Of a stretch of DNA of 64,000 nt, positions 52,392 to 61,495 are shown in pieces. Origin of the DNA: Alphaproteobacteria bacterium (lineage in GTDB: Bacteria; Pseudomonadota; Alphaproteobacteria; JAUHZC01); contig JAUHZC010000002.1 of the NCBI GenBank assembly GCA_030425805.1, positions 84,448 to 148,447 of the forward strand, read 5' to 3'. Numbering within the stretch: the stretch's first letter is position 1; the number at the start of each line of letters is the position of its first letter. Position numbers and translations under genes: made by a program. A model generated the notes under the pieces. The model had not been told where the DNA came from. It saw nothing but the letters and a program-made list of their open reading frames with translations, and did no database searches.

Positions 52392-54623
52392 TTATGATTG
52401 TCGCCTAGAGGATCTTTGCTGCTTCTGAAGCTCTTCTCTTGTGGGAATGCGTTCAATATCCTGATAAGAAAAGCGCTCTCCTGTCTGCGGGTCAATGCAC
52501 AATAAATGAACCCATTCATTGCCAAAAAGCCTTTGAAGAACCTCTTGCCGATGAATCACTTTCTTCAGCCGCGCTACAGGAGCATAAACCACCGTCAGTA
52601 ACCTTTGTGGCATATGATACAGCTTGTTATCCCCTGCATACACAGACTGAAGCGGCAAGCCTGTCATAAGATCACTCCCATTTCCCTGCATCACACTATG
52701 CTTACCAACAATATTTTTTGTGACCTTGCTCCCGCCACCGTAGGCAACATTATTAAGGCTGGAGAAAAAATATTGCATATTAATCCACTGGGCGACAACC
52801 ATGGGAGCCGTCAAGATTGTCTCTAAAATAGCACCATCCTTGTCCTGCTCCCAGTCATAGGAATGAAGAAAGGTGCGCCCTTCCAGATCCATGCTTGTTG
52901 TAATGGAGCGGGGTCCCACGATAAAGGCAGCATTTTGAGCCAACCCCCATTCTGGGCGAATCTGAGCCCAATCCCAAGCGTAGGAGCGAACACGCTTTCC
53001 TTTTTTGCGTCGAACAGGGAGTCTTTGAATGCGTTCCCCAGAAACCTCTTGTTGTGCCTTCTGAAGGTCTTCCCGGATTTCTTTTAAGGCAGGCAGTGAT
53101 GCAGCCTCCCCAAAAAGAGAGATATCATCAGTCGTTGTATTGTGTTGTGCCGCCAAAAACGTTACGTCCTCTAGAATACGGATCCCTCTTTGGGCAAGCT
53201 GCTCCCTCACGCTCGGCGTATTCAAAATCTGCGCAAGAATCTGGGCATTATCACCCCCTTGATGCCCCGCACATGCTCCACAATCCAAGGCCGATGCATA
53301 AGCATTGTTCTGGGTTTGGCTACCATGACCACAGAAGATGACATACTTTGCAAAGTTATGGGTGAGTCCCATACCCCGCAAAGCATTCTCTGCCATATCA
53401 CACTGCATTTTGAGAGGAATCCCAGAAAGATCAAAGGGAGCCACATGCCTGCGCCTTAAATACCCAACAACAGAATAGAGGGCTCCGGTTATGCGCGGAA
53501 AGAGTGTCCGCATCCCCATCCAGAATCCTGAGAGAGGCCCCAGTGTCTCAACCAACGCAAGAGGCGCTGTAAAAGTATATTTCAGAGATTGATAGAGCCT
53601 TTTGAAGGTTGCGGAGCTTAACCGGGAACGTTTCTCCAATCCTGGCTCTTCCACCATATGTTCTGGCTTAAGCAAAACAGGGCAAGCTGCATAAGGCGCG
53701 CGCTCCCCTTTTTTCTGAAGTGCGACCGGTACTCCAAAAAAACCAGCAAACCCAAATGTCTCATAATTTCCACGAGCCTCAATAGCCCGACGCATGGGTT
53801 CTGACCGCACATCGATACAAAAGACAAGTTGTGCCTTGAGAGGATAATCAGGTTTTGCCTGAGGATCTCCTGTTTCAAGAAGCGTTAAAAGATGTTCTTG
53901 GTAAGTCTCTTCTGCTGCAATAACCTCTTTTAAAATTTTTTCCCTCCCAAGAGGAGTCTCTTGTTTTTTCAAAAGAACGGAAATTGGTTTTTCTTCAGGC
54001 CAAAGCAGCGCTAGGATTGCAGCTCTCAAGGCAACAAACTCAATCTTCAAAGATTTTTTCTCTTGCCCAGACCAGTCCTCAAGATATTTCACATGAGCTG
54101 CCCACCCAGGAAGTGTTGCTAAGAGGAGTGTGAGAAAGTGTCCCCAATCTTCCCGCTTTAGACCCAACCGGATAAAACTTGAATGTAAAACCCCTTCAGG
54201 CAAATCTGGCAGGGATTGAATCCAGGAGGCCGCATTTTTATCTTTGCCCACAAGCTCTGCATCATAAACAGCCAGCCTTTTCCAAGCCTGCAAAAGACCC
54301 TGATCGCGCAAAGGCATTTCAATTGTGGCCTGCCCTTCATCAAAGAAAGCCTGGAAGTACTTAATGGAGATTGTATTTAACGTCAAAATTTCCTGGGGGA
54401 AGGAGGTTTGCTCATAGAGCTGCGCCCCTTTCTCAAGAGCCTCAGAAAAAGACAAGTCCTCAAGTCCCTGAAGAGGATTGACAGCAATCAAGCTCTGAAG
54501 CGGCCAAAAAGGAGCCACCAGGCGCCAGGAAACTTCATTTAACCCATGAAGCTCAGAGAGAGACTCCTCTCTTTGAGGAGTTTGAGTCTTTTTACTTTTT
54601 TGTTGAGAGGTAACAATTTTCAT
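52392..54623 (-). CDS. dabA: DabA, zinc subunit of the CO2/bicarbonate uptake complex (DUF2309)
   Basis: Protein of 743 residues. It is the beta-carbonic-anhydrase-like subunit of the DAB system, which turns CO2 into trapped bicarbonate in a directional way. The proposed zinc ligands are all present: Cys269 and Asp271 in VFCIDVRSEP, His433 in FCGHGSQTQNN, and Cys448 in SALDCGACAGHQGG. The spacing between His and the second Cys (15) equals that of the described enzyme. The N-terminal block PFWPLQSLIAVNPLQGLEDL is also typical. It overlaps dabB by 4 bp. No RuBisCO or carboxysome genes are nearby, so the bicarbonate probably feeds carboxylases or pH control. Confidence 0.93.
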   Translation of the reverse strand: MKIVTSQQKSKKTQTPQREESLSELHGLNEVSWRLVAPFWPLQSLIAVNPLQGLEDLSFSEALEKGAQLYEQTSFPQEILTLNTISIKYFQAFFDEGQATIEMPLRDQGLLQAWKRLAVYDAELVGKDKNAASWIQSLPDLPEGVLHSSFIRLGLKREDWGHFLTLLLATLPGWAAHVKYLEDWSGQEKKSLKIEFVALRAAILALLWPEEKPISVLLKKQETPLGREKILKEVIAAEETYQEHLLTLLETGDPQAKPDYPLKAQLVFCIDVRSEPMRRAIEARGNYETFGFAGFFGVPVALQKKGERAPYAACPVLLKPEHMVEEPGLEKRSRLSSATFKRLYQSLKYTFTAPLALVETLGPLSGFWMGMRTLFPRITGALYSVVGYLRRRHVAPFDLSGIPLKMQCDMAENALRGMGLTHNFAKYVIFCGHGSQTQNNAYASALDCGACAGHQGGDNAQILAQILNTPSVREQLAQRGIRILEDVTFLAAQHNTTTDDISLFGEAASLPALKEIREDLQKAQQEVSGERIQRLPVRRKKGKRVRSYAWDWAQIRPEWGLAQNAAFIVGPRSITTSMDLEGRTFLHSYDWEQDKDGAILETILTAPMVVAQWINMQYFFSSLNNVAYGGGSKVTKNIVGKHSVMQGNGSDLMTGLPLQSVYAGDNKLYHMPQRLLTVVYAPVARLKKVIHRQEVLQRLFGNEWVHLLCIDPQTGERFSYQDIERIPTREELQKQQRSSRRQS

Positions 54624-55972
54624 GAGGAGGCCTCTTCAGTATAGGCATATAAATTTCGGTGAGGTGTTAGTGTTCCAGGGGCTGGCTGGCTACGATTCAG
54701 CCCTCGCATATAAAGCTTAAGGAACCACTCAGACTGCATGCCTTTTACCATCAACTTCTCACGGAATAAAAATCCTGACCAAACCAGGAACAAGGTAAAG
54801 GCAGCCCCGAAATGTAATAGGCTCAAGGGGTGTGGCTGCATAGCTCCTAGAGGAGAGAGAAAGCTCTCAATTGTTGAAACACTATATCCATAACCAGCGC
54901 CAACCAAGGCTGTCAAAACGGCAACAGGAACAAAGCGCTTGAGCAAAGAAGTTCTCAAAAGAGTCAACGCAAATTGTGCCCCAGCAACAGTCGTTAAAAA
55001 GAGTAGGAAAGTGCGGGTATCCATAGCTTTCCAAGAATAGCCACTCATCTCACAAAAGCCATAACTTGCCCCAATACCACAAATGATAGCCACAACAAAG
55101 GCTTCAACAGTCGGAGTCACCTGCTTATCATAGCGATTTTCCTGAGCCGCCCCACCGGATGCCAAGAACAAATATGCTTTGAAGAAACCGTGCCAGCAAA
55201 GGTGCGTTACTGCTGCTGGAAAGAGCCCAAGCCCGCACTGGACGATCATGAACCCCATCTGGGACATTGTCGAACAGGCTAACATTCGCTTGACATCACT
55301 TTGCAAAAGTTTCCAGAAAGTCCCCAGAACGGTTGTGAAAATTCCAACCATAAACAGGATAGAAAGGGCTTCTCCTTCCCCAAAGAGTAAGGGGGAAAAA
55401 CGCACCAGCAAAAAGCCACCCCCGTTCACAAGCCCTGCATGCATCAAAGCAGAAACTGGAGTTGGAGAATTCAAAGAGCTTAAAAGCCACTTGTGGAAAG
55501 GCCAAATTGCAGACTGTACCATCGCCCCCAAGATTAAAAGAGAAAGTACTAGGACTTTTGACCATCCATCAAGTCCATAGAGAAAAATCCACTGGAGTGA
55601 GGTCTCCCCTGTTTCAAAAAACATTAGAAAAAAGGCACCTCCTATCAGCACCCCCCCGCTCCCAAGCATACGCCCAGCTAAAACACCAGAGGCCCGAGCC
55701 GCAGCCCAAGAAGACTTGTGAATCATGAGCCGCACAAGGAGATAATTGCTCACCATCCAGGCTACCCAGAACAGCGCTAGATGATCTGAAGAAACCATCA
55801 AAAGGAGTGCAACGACCAACCCGGCCAAACGGAGGAAGAAGCGGCCAAAAGCCTGATCTCCCCTTAGATACCTTATAGAAAAGCTCCCGATAATGAACGC
55901 AATAAAGCTGATGAGCCCTGCAGTGAGAATCGCAAGTTCATCTATATTCAAAAGAGCGGTGAAGGTTTCCAT
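54620..55972 (-). CDS. dabB: DabB, NuoL-like proton-conducting subunit of the CO2 uptake complex
   Basis: Membrane protein of 450 residues of the NuoL/MrpA antiporter type, with 12 or so hydrophobic segments. Key blocks are LMVSSDHLALFWVAWMVSNY, MVQSAIWPFHKWLLSSLNSP followed by TPVSALMHAGLVNGGGFLLVR, and LACSTMSQMGFM. The conserved proton-path Lys of KW and His of HAG are present. It lacks the long C-terminal helix of true NuoL, as expected for DabB/MpsA. It precedes dabA with a 4-bp overlap. The inferred role is to supply proton-motive force to DabA. Confidence 0.92.
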   Translation of the reverse strand: METFTALLNIDELAILTAGLISFIAFIIGSFSIRYLRGDQAFGRFFLRLAGLVVALLLMVSSDHLALFWVAWMVSNYLLVRLMIHKSSWAAARASGVLAGRMLGSGGVLIGGAFFLMFFETGETSLQWIFLYGLDGWSKVLVLSLLILGAMVQSAIWPFHKWLLSSLNSPTPVSALMHAGLVNGGGFLLVRFSPLLFGEGEALSILFMVGIFTTVLGTFWKLLQSDVKRMLACSTMSQMGFMIVQCGLGLFPAAVTHLCWHGFFKAYLFLASGGAAQENRYDKQVTPTVEAFVVAIICGIGASYGFCEMSGYSWKAMDTRTFLLFLTTVAGAQFALTLLRTSLLKRFVPVAVLTALVGAGYGYSVSTIESFLSPLGAMQPHPLSLLHFGAAFTLFLVWSGFLFREKLMVKGMQSEWFLKLYMRGLNRSQPAPGTLTPHRNLYAYTEEASS

Positions 55973-56077
55973 AGCCCTGACTCCCCAATTTGGTACATCA
56001 GGGTATCACTAAATTACCCCCCCGCAAAGCCTTATGGAAAACTTAGTTATAAGGGTTTATTTTGACTGTTTTTTTTC

Positions 56078-56105
56078 TTTACATCAATTTTTCTAAGACT
56101 AGAAT
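56078..56105 (+). promoter_or_regulatory. Likely promoter of the F-box/LRR-like gene
   Basis: TTTACA (56078-56083) and TAGAAT (56100-56105) are 16 bp apart, with a 30-bp leader to the ATG and an AAAAGGA ribosome site 8 bp before it. The spacing is slightly short but the position fits. Confidence 0.5.
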
Positions 56106-56135
56106 ACTTGGCGTCGTTTAAAAAGGATAAGATTT

Positions 56136-57596
56136 ATGAAGTTCTTATTAGCTTTTCTTTTCTCTCTTTATTTCATCATACCCGTACAAAGCAACGCTGC
56201 TACTCTAGAATCTCTTCCCCCAGGACCTTGCTGTCATCTCATTGAACACTTAGACCCAGGTGCAATTCTTGCTCTGTTGCAAACCTCAAAAACCATCAGA
56301 ACGCAAGTAAGCTCTGCCTTTTTTGAAAAGCACTTCAGAACAACTTTTCAAAAGCTTCTTAGGGAAGAATATGTTCCCCTCTCCACCCAAGAACAACTCG
56401 TTGCTTTCTTAAATTGTCATCCAGAACAAAAAGCTCGGGTCCTTAAAGACTGCGTGGAAAAGGCAAAAGTAAGAGGATATCTTTTCGTGCCCTTCATATA
56501 TACAAGTAACCCACGTCACGGTAGGCGCATTGGTTTTTTTGGCTTTGCCAATACTTTGATTAGTGAATGGCCATTTGGCGCCCCCTCTAAAGGCTTATTT
56601 ATGCCCTCAAATGATTTTTTCATAGACCTTTTTAGAAAATATTCACCCGTTAATCCGGACCGAGGAGGAGATTGGGTAGCAAGGATGCGTGCTTCTTCAG
56701 GTCGCGAGCTTTTTGTGCACCCAGAGGCTTCCCCTGCACAACTTGAAGACTTAGCAAACCGACTTAGAAATGGGCACACTCGCCTGAGTGACTATCTTGC
56801 TCTTGAAGAAACAGAAGCTGGTCATGCGGACTCTACCTCTGGTGCCCCTCGAAAACGGGGACGACCTGATTTAGAAGAAGAAGTGGATGATGGAGCAGCA
56901 AGCGCTGCAGGAGGAGGTGCAGCAACGCAAGCCCCTCCTGGTCAAACTTGGCAACAAAGGCTCCTTCCCTCTTATACCCCAAGAATTGTTGTTACAACAG
57001 CACAACTCTCCAGCCCTGTTGTATTCTCTGATCTCACACGCATTTTTACAGCTCACCCGGACTATGTCCTTGTTATAGATATTGAAGCAAATGATCCTCC
57101 GGAAGATGAGGATGAAGATGAAGATGATGAATTAAACAACAGCTTTGATCTTTCCTCTCTGAGAGGTCATATTCCAAGGTCCGTTAAGAGAATTGCTCTC
57201 TCTGACTCCAGCGATCGTGTGGAAATTCTACAAGGAACCTTTCCTCCAGAACTTGCAGATACTCTAGAGGTGGTTGATCTCTCAGGAAACAGCGTTTTAA
57301 GGTGCTTTGGTGATGATAGCCCTTATTCTGCAGCATCTCCAGGCATTTTAGAAGGATTTACCCGGCTTAAAGTTGTGTGTCTACGAGCATGTGGTTTTCT
57401 TGAATCTCTCGGCCCTCGATCCCTTCGCAACACACCTTTGCTGAAGGTCTTAGATCTAAGAGATTGTCCAGCCTTTGAAAAGCTTTATCCTGATGCCCTT
57501 ACAGGATCAGGTATTCCCCTTCCTGAGCATCCTGAATCAGCCTTCCTGACAAGAACAGTTGGAAGTGTTGATGGCTCTGGAGGTGGTACAGCCTAA
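56136..57596 (+). CDS. Secreted F-box-like/LRR-like protein (putative host-directed effector)
   Basis: Protein of 486 residues with a signal peptide (1-22, ending NAA). Residues 24-68 read LESLPPGPCCHLIEHLDPGA, ILALLQTSKTIRTQVSSAFF, which fits the F-box pattern LPxExxxxIxxxLdpxxLxxxxxvsrxxr. A central region of unknown fold follows. At 235-250 is a basic stretch PRKRGRPDLEEE resembling an AT-hook or nuclear signal, then a disordered acidic part (DPPEDEDEDEDDE). Residues 345-453 show LRR-like repeats: SVKRIALSDSSDRVEIL, LEVVDLSGNSVLRCF, LKVVCLRACGFLESL, LKVLDLRDCPAFEKL. F-box plus LRR is the layout of eukaryotic FBXL and Ralstonia GALA proteins. Function is inferred. Confidence 0.75.
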   Translation: MKFLLAFLFSLYFIIPVQSNAATLESLPPGPCCHLIEHLDPGAILALLQTSKTIRTQVSSAFFEKHFRTTFQKLLREEYVPLSTQEQLVAFLNCHPEQKARVLKDCVEKAKVRGYLFVPFIYTSNPRHGRRIGFFGFANTLISEWPFGAPSKGLFMPSNDFFIDLFRKYSPVNPDRGGDWVARMRASSGRELFVHPEASPAQLEDLANRLRNGHTRLSDYLALEETEAGHADSTSGAPRKRGRPDLEEEVDDGAASAAGGGAATQAPPGQTWQQRLLPSYTPRIVVTTAQLSSPVVFSDLTRIFTAHPDYVLVIDIEANDPPEDEDEDEDDELNNSFDLSSLRGHIPRSVKRIALSDSSDRVEILQGTFPPELADTLEVVDLSGNSVLRCFGDDSPYSAASPGILEGFTRLKVVCLRACGFLESLGPRSLRNTPLLKVLDLRDCPAFEKLYPDALTGSGIPLPEHPESAFLTRTVGSVDGSGGGTA

Positions 57597-57611
57597 AGCT
57601 TTTCACATAAC

Positions 57612-57642
57612 AAAAACCTCCCCGAAAGGAGGGGAGGTTTTA
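57612..57642. terminator. Bidirectional intrinsic terminator
   Basis: A strong hairpin AAAACCTCCCC-GAAAGGA-GGGGAGGTTTT lies between two convergent genes, 15 bp after the plus-strand stop and 25 bp after the minus-strand stop. The A/T ends serve as T-runs in both directions. Confidence 0.85.
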
Positions 57643-57666
57643 CTTCAGACAAGAGTAAGAGAGATT

Positions 57667-58578
57667 TTAGCTCTCTTTTTCACCTTTCATCAAAAAGGCA
57701 AATTCACCGGTTTCTGGGTAGTCAACGAAAGGCTTAATACCCTCAACAAAAGCTTCTCGGGCTTTGATGGAATCCTTTTGGACCCCATTCAAAAAGGCGA
57801 CAGCTTTTTTCAAGAAAGCACCCCCATCTTTTGCAGGGTCTTTTAAGAATACGTAGAGTGATGTAATAAACTGAACTCCCATATCAATCTGCCCATTTCG
57901 GAGCATCAGCATGTGGCGATCTTCACCCTTGTTATTTTTCCAAGCAAGATGGTTGTATGTATTCTTATCTTCATCTGAAGGCAATCCCTTCTGGATACGA
58001 TAAACCTTTTTATCCATTCCAAAAGCTCTTGTTAAAATTCCTGCAACCCGCATCTCTTGCTTGGATGAGCGGAATCCAATAATAATTGACTGCGCAAGCC
58101 CATCAACAATTTTCTTTTGGAAGGCATCCTTTTTAATTTCTGGATGAGCCTTGTAGAACTTTGCCTTCAAAGCTTTAACTTCTTTGGGAGGAATCGCACC
58201 CATAAGAAGGGCAAAAGGAGGAATCCCCTCTTTCTCAAAAAAGGCCATCACAGCCGGCATAATCACCTCTTGCATAGCTTTATCAGATTTTTCCTGATTG
58301 TCTTTCATGAAAGCTTGGAATTCTGAATTTTTCCCGTGGGCAGACTTGATTCTTCCACTCAGTTTTGAAAGACGCTTTTTCTGCTTATCACCAAGCTTTT
58401 TCAGAGAAAAAGAATATGTCTTTTCCGGTTTCACATCTGCATTTTTTTTCAGATCTTCAAGGGAAACTTCTGGGATTCCCTCTTCTTGCACTTTCACATC
58501 CTCAGTCTCCGCAAAACCCATTGCTGGGGAAAGAAACAACGAAAGTGAAAGTATATACTTTTTATAATCTTGAAACAT
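57667..58578 (-). CDS. Exported lysine-rich protein of unknown function
   Basis: Protein of 303 residues with a signal peptide (about 1-24, ending MGFA). The mature part is rich in Lys, Glu and Phe and mostly helical. One central block, PAVMAFFEKEGIPPFALLMG AIPPKEVKALKAKFYKAHPE, has a regular helical look. Another, MLMLRNGQIDMGVQFITSLYVF, is amphipathic. No motif or family is recognised. It is monocistronic, with AT-rich sequence upstream and a shared terminator downstream. The alternation of single exported orphan genes with housekeeping genes recurs across the window. Confidence 0.68.
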   Translation of the reverse strand: MFQDYKKYILSLSLFLSPAMGFAETEDVKVQEEGIPEVSLEDLKKNADVKPEKTYSFSLKKLGDKQKKRLSKLSGRIKSAHGKNSEFQAFMKDNQEKSDKAMQEVIMPAVMAFFEKEGIPPFALLMGAIPPKEVKALKAKFYKAHPEIKKDAFQKKIVDGLAQSIIIGFRSSKQEMRVAGILTRAFGMDKKVYRIQKGLPSDEDKNTYNHLAWKNNKGEDRHMLMLRNGQIDMGVQFITSLYVFLKDPAKDGGAFLKKAVAFLNGVQKDSIKAREAFVEGIKPFVDYPETGEFAFLMKGEKES

Positions 58579-58690
58579 TGCCTTATCTCCTGCTTCCCCT
58601 ATATTTTATTATTATGCATATAATTTAATGTTAATTATTACATAAAATTTGACATTAATTAAAAACAAAGAAATCAAGGCTATTCCCCAC

Positions 58691-58720
58691 AAAAAACCCT
58701 CTTAACTTGCGCTAAGAGGG
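58691..58720 (-). terminator. Intrinsic terminator of rpsU
   Basis: The stem CCCTCTTA / TAAGAGGG (loop of 7) is followed on the minus strand by GTTTTTTGTGG. It lies about 30 bp past the rpsU stop. Confidence 0.88.
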
Positions 58721-58748
58721 CTCTTGAAATCTTCAAAATAAGAAACGA

Positions 58749-58952
58749 TTAATAACCGTCCTTTTCCATCCGCTTGCGGTTTAGCTTACGGACGCGGCGG
58801 AGAGACTCCGCTTTCTCGCGAGCTTTACGCTCTGAAGGCTTTTCAAAATGACGCCGAAGCTTCATTTCACGAAAAACACCCTCGCGTTGAAGTTTTTTCT
58901 TCAACACGCGAAGCGCTTGCTCTACATTATTGTCGCGTACTGGCACTAGCAT
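58749..58952 (-). CDS. rpsU: 30S ribosomal protein S21
   Basis: Protein of 67 residues, normal for Alphaproteobacteria. It starts [20 protein letters not shown] and continues with [20 protein letters not shown], the S21 signature; the tail is Arg/Lys-rich. It joins the 30S platform and helps initiation. It is divergent from the COQ9 gene with about 91 bp of AT-rich sequence between them, a pairing common in this class. Confidence 0.97.
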   Translation of the reverse strand: MLVPVRDNNVEQALRVLKKKLQREGVFREMKLRRHFEKPSERKAREKAESLRRVRKLNRKRMEKDGY

Positions 58953-59043
58953 GTGGCCATCAACCCCTTTCTAATGTTAGATTGTTTTTAACGACGTAAC
59001 TAATATAATAACATATTTCTCGAAAAAAAAGAAGTATTTACCC

Positions 59044-59700
59044 ATGACATCAAAAAACACAGCTTCCTTTCCTTTTTCAAAAGCCGATTTTCTTGCCAAA
59101 GTTCTCGAAATTACTGAAAATCAGGACTGGCGTGAAGATGTCATGGTTCAGGCCGCCACAACCCTGGGAGAGCCTGGACTCTACCATCATTATTTCCCAA
59201 AAGGGATCGAGGATGTCATTTGGTATTACCATGATATCCTGAACACCCAAATGCTAGAGAAGATGGATCAAATCCCTTTTGATGCCCTGCGGACAACAGA
59301 AAAGGTTACGCTTTTAGCCCTCACCCGGATTCAGCTTCAAAAACAACATTGTCAGGCCAATAGAAAACTCCTGAAATATCTTGCCCACCCAACCCGGGCA
59401 CCCTTGGGGACACGGCTTGTGTTTAAAATGGCAAATACCATCTGGCGCCGGGCGGGAGATACCGCAACAGACCTCAACTACTATTCTAAGCGGGCTATCC
59501 TTGGTACCGTATACAGCACAAGCTTGGTCAAAAGCCTCCAGGGGGCTGAGGACAAGGCCGTCGAGGCTTTTTTCAAGGATCAGGTCCAGACTATCTTCAA
59601 AGTTACAGGCGTTGCAAAATCTATTGGTAGCACTGTAGAAAAAACCCTTACCTCAATCCCACACTGCCTCAGCCTCCTGCGAGAACGGTTTCGGGGGTGA
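59044..59700 (+). CDS. COQ9 family protein
   Basis: Protein of 218 residues. The N-terminal TetR-like fold has an HTH-like start (DWREDVMVQAATTLGEPGLY), followed by HHYFPKGIEDVIWYYHDILN. The C-terminal helix bundle includes FKMANTIWRRAGDTATDLNY and YYSKRAILGTVYSTSL, the COQ9 signature (WxxAGDxSTDxNWYTKR). COQ9 binds ubiquinone precursors and helps the COQ7 hydroxylase. The ratA/COQ10-like gene at 7.3 kb gives the same hint of an active ubiquinone pathway. Ribosomal gene rpsU is divergent. Confidence 0.92.
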   Translation: MTSKNTASFPFSKADFLAKVLEITENQDWREDVMVQAATTLGEPGLYHHYFPKGIEDVIWYYHDILNTQMLEKMDQIPFDALRTTEKVTLLALTRIQLQKQHCQANRKLLKYLAHPTRAPLGTRLVFKMANTIWRRAGDTATDLNYYSKRAILGTVYSTSLVKSLQGAEDKAVEAFFKDQVQTIFKVTGVAKSIGSTVEKTLTSIPHCLSLLRERFRG

Positions 59701-59793
59701 TTAAAATCAATTGAGGGGTTACCTTCATCTCTCCCTTGGAGAGAACCCCTTCACTCATGACGAACCTTCTCTTTCATGAAGCTGCATCATTTT

Positions 59794-61281
59794 TTAAGAT
59801 ACTGCCTTTTCATCAGGGCCACATTCAGAAAGTTTTTTGAGTCTACGTAGGCTGCTTTGAACTTCCTCAATGACACGATCCCTGTGGGGATCAATGTCGT
59901 TCTGAATACCGAGAAGAAGCAGATTTAATTCTGAAAGATTTTCAATTGCCATCAGCGTCAAAGCATGGTGCCTTTTCTGGGAAACACCGACTTTACCAAC
60001 TTTCTCAATAGCATGCACAACACTCACTGTACCTTTTGTTGATAAAAAAATACCATCTTCTTTTGTAGAGACCACCCAAAAGGTATCTGCGGCTATTCTT
60101 AAAAGCCTAATTCCCACCATGAGAACAGCAGGCATAGTTTGCGGCACATCACATACAGCATCTGCAAGGTGTTGGGCTGCAGTGTCTGCATAATGTTTTG
60201 GTGAATTCTTATGGGGAGATGAAATCTCCATATAGATACTAACTAGACTGCATAAGGCTTCTAAAGCTTGTTCTATTTGTTTTTCATCTGCGTTTTTGAG
60301 TCCAGTTTTGATGTAGTGCCGAAAACCCTCCAGTGTAGAGCTAATAACCTCATCTTCCATGGAGGCATCATCAAAAGCAGAACCTTTTTTATAAAAGGTA
60401 TTCCCCCTTCCTGTTACGTAGTACCTGTTAATTTTTACTACTGTTTTCAGAGCACTGTAAGAAACTTCATAGTCCCCCTTTTCAGCTGAAACTCTAGCAT
60501 AAAAAAAACCGTGATCAATAACACTGCAGATATCAGAAGACCTATCTTGGGTATCTCGGAAAAAGGCTGTCAAGCTTAGATCATCTCTAAGTTTTTTATC
60601 ATCAATAACCTTTATTTCCTCATCTTCATTTTCATAAAGGAACCGCGCTCCTCTACCATGTATACACCAGGAATTTACTTTGTTCCGGCCATCCACCCGC
60701 ATCAAATTCAGCTGTTTCATAGGGTTGATAAGTGATAATGCATGGCCATAAGCAAAAATCAGGAGAAGATTGATGGAAAAAAGCGTTGCTAAAAAAAATT
60801 TAGAAACTTCTACTATATTTCCTGCATTAACAACGACAGCTGAAAATGAAATTGATATCGAGCATATCATTGACAGCAAAAAGAGAAATATCAAAAGATA
60901 ATCACCCGTTACCTTTTTAAACATTCTATACGGCAGATTACAGTAGCTTTGCTGCGTAGAAAATATAAGAATTGCAAAAAAAATAGCTGTAAAACCTGTT
61001 AGGGTAGCCCCCATATTACTTAGGAAATTTTCAAAGCTTTCCAAACCATGCTTCTCTCTGGCAATAAAAACATCCATCTTGCAAGCAATTAGGTATGAAA
61101 ACAAACCAGTGTAAATAACAATCAATAACAAATTAAAAATCAAATACTTATAATAAAGAAATTTAATAGTTTTTTTATTGTTGAATACACAAAAAGAATT
61201 CCAAAATGAGGCAAATCCATATTTTATAGATCCCTTTATTCCCTTCAGCTTATTATCCTGATTATTATTTTGAAACAACAT
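59794..61281 (-). CDS. Multi-pass membrane protein of unknown function (DUF2254-like)
   Basis: Protein of 495 residues with four membrane segments in the first 190 residues (about 43-66, 88-112, 128-152, 160-184). A soluble C-terminal part of about 300 residues follows, mostly helical, with repeated-looking segments. The order of membrane segments then soluble domain recalls DUF2254, but no signature is strong enough to be sure. The gene is clearly richer in A+T than its neighbours, and uses many AAA/ATT codons. It has no operon partner. Recent transfer is likely by composition. The function is unknown. Confidence 0.65.
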   Translation of the reverse strand: MLFQNNNQDNKLKGIKGSIKYGFASFWNSFCVFNNKKTIKFLYYKYLIFNLLLIVIYTGLFSYLIACKMDVFIAREKHGLESFENFLSNMGATLTGFTAIFFAILIFSTQQSYCNLPYRMFKKVTGDYLLIFLFLLSMICSISISFSAVVVNAGNIVEVSKFFLATLFSINLLLIFAYGHALSLINPMKQLNLMRVDGRNKVNSWCIHGRGARFLYENEDEEIKVIDDKKLRDDLSLTAFFRDTQDRSSDICSVIDHGFFYARVSAEKGDYEVSYSALKTVVKINRYYVTGRGNTFYKKGSAFDDASMEDEVISSTLEGFRHYIKTGLKNADEKQIEQALEALCSLVSIYMEISSPHKNSPKHYADTAAQHLADAVCDVPQTMPAVLMVGIRLLRIAADTFWVVSTKEDGIFLSTKGTVSVVHAIEKVGKVGVSQKRHHALTLMAIENLSELNLLLLGIQNDIDPHRDRVIEEVQSSLRRLKKLSECGPDEKAVS

Positions 61282-61441
61282 CTGATTTTGTTTCCCAGTA
61301 TCAAGTATTTTTCTTGATAGAAAGTCTTGCAGACCCAGCCCTAAAACACAACAAAAAAGCCCTTGAAAAACAAATGTTTATATACACCCCCGAGAGGAAT
61401 TTAAGTATTTTTAAAACACTCCCCCACCACAATCATGGCAC

Positions 61442-61467
61442 AAAAAAAAGGCCTGAGATCAGGCCTT
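61442..61467 (-). terminator. Intrinsic terminator of rpsT
   Basis: The stem AAGGCCTGA-GA-TCAGGCCTT is followed on the minus strand by a run of T's, 28 bp after the rpsT stop. Confidence 0.9.
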
Positions 61468-61495
61468 GATTTTACAACTAAGAAACTAGGGAAGC

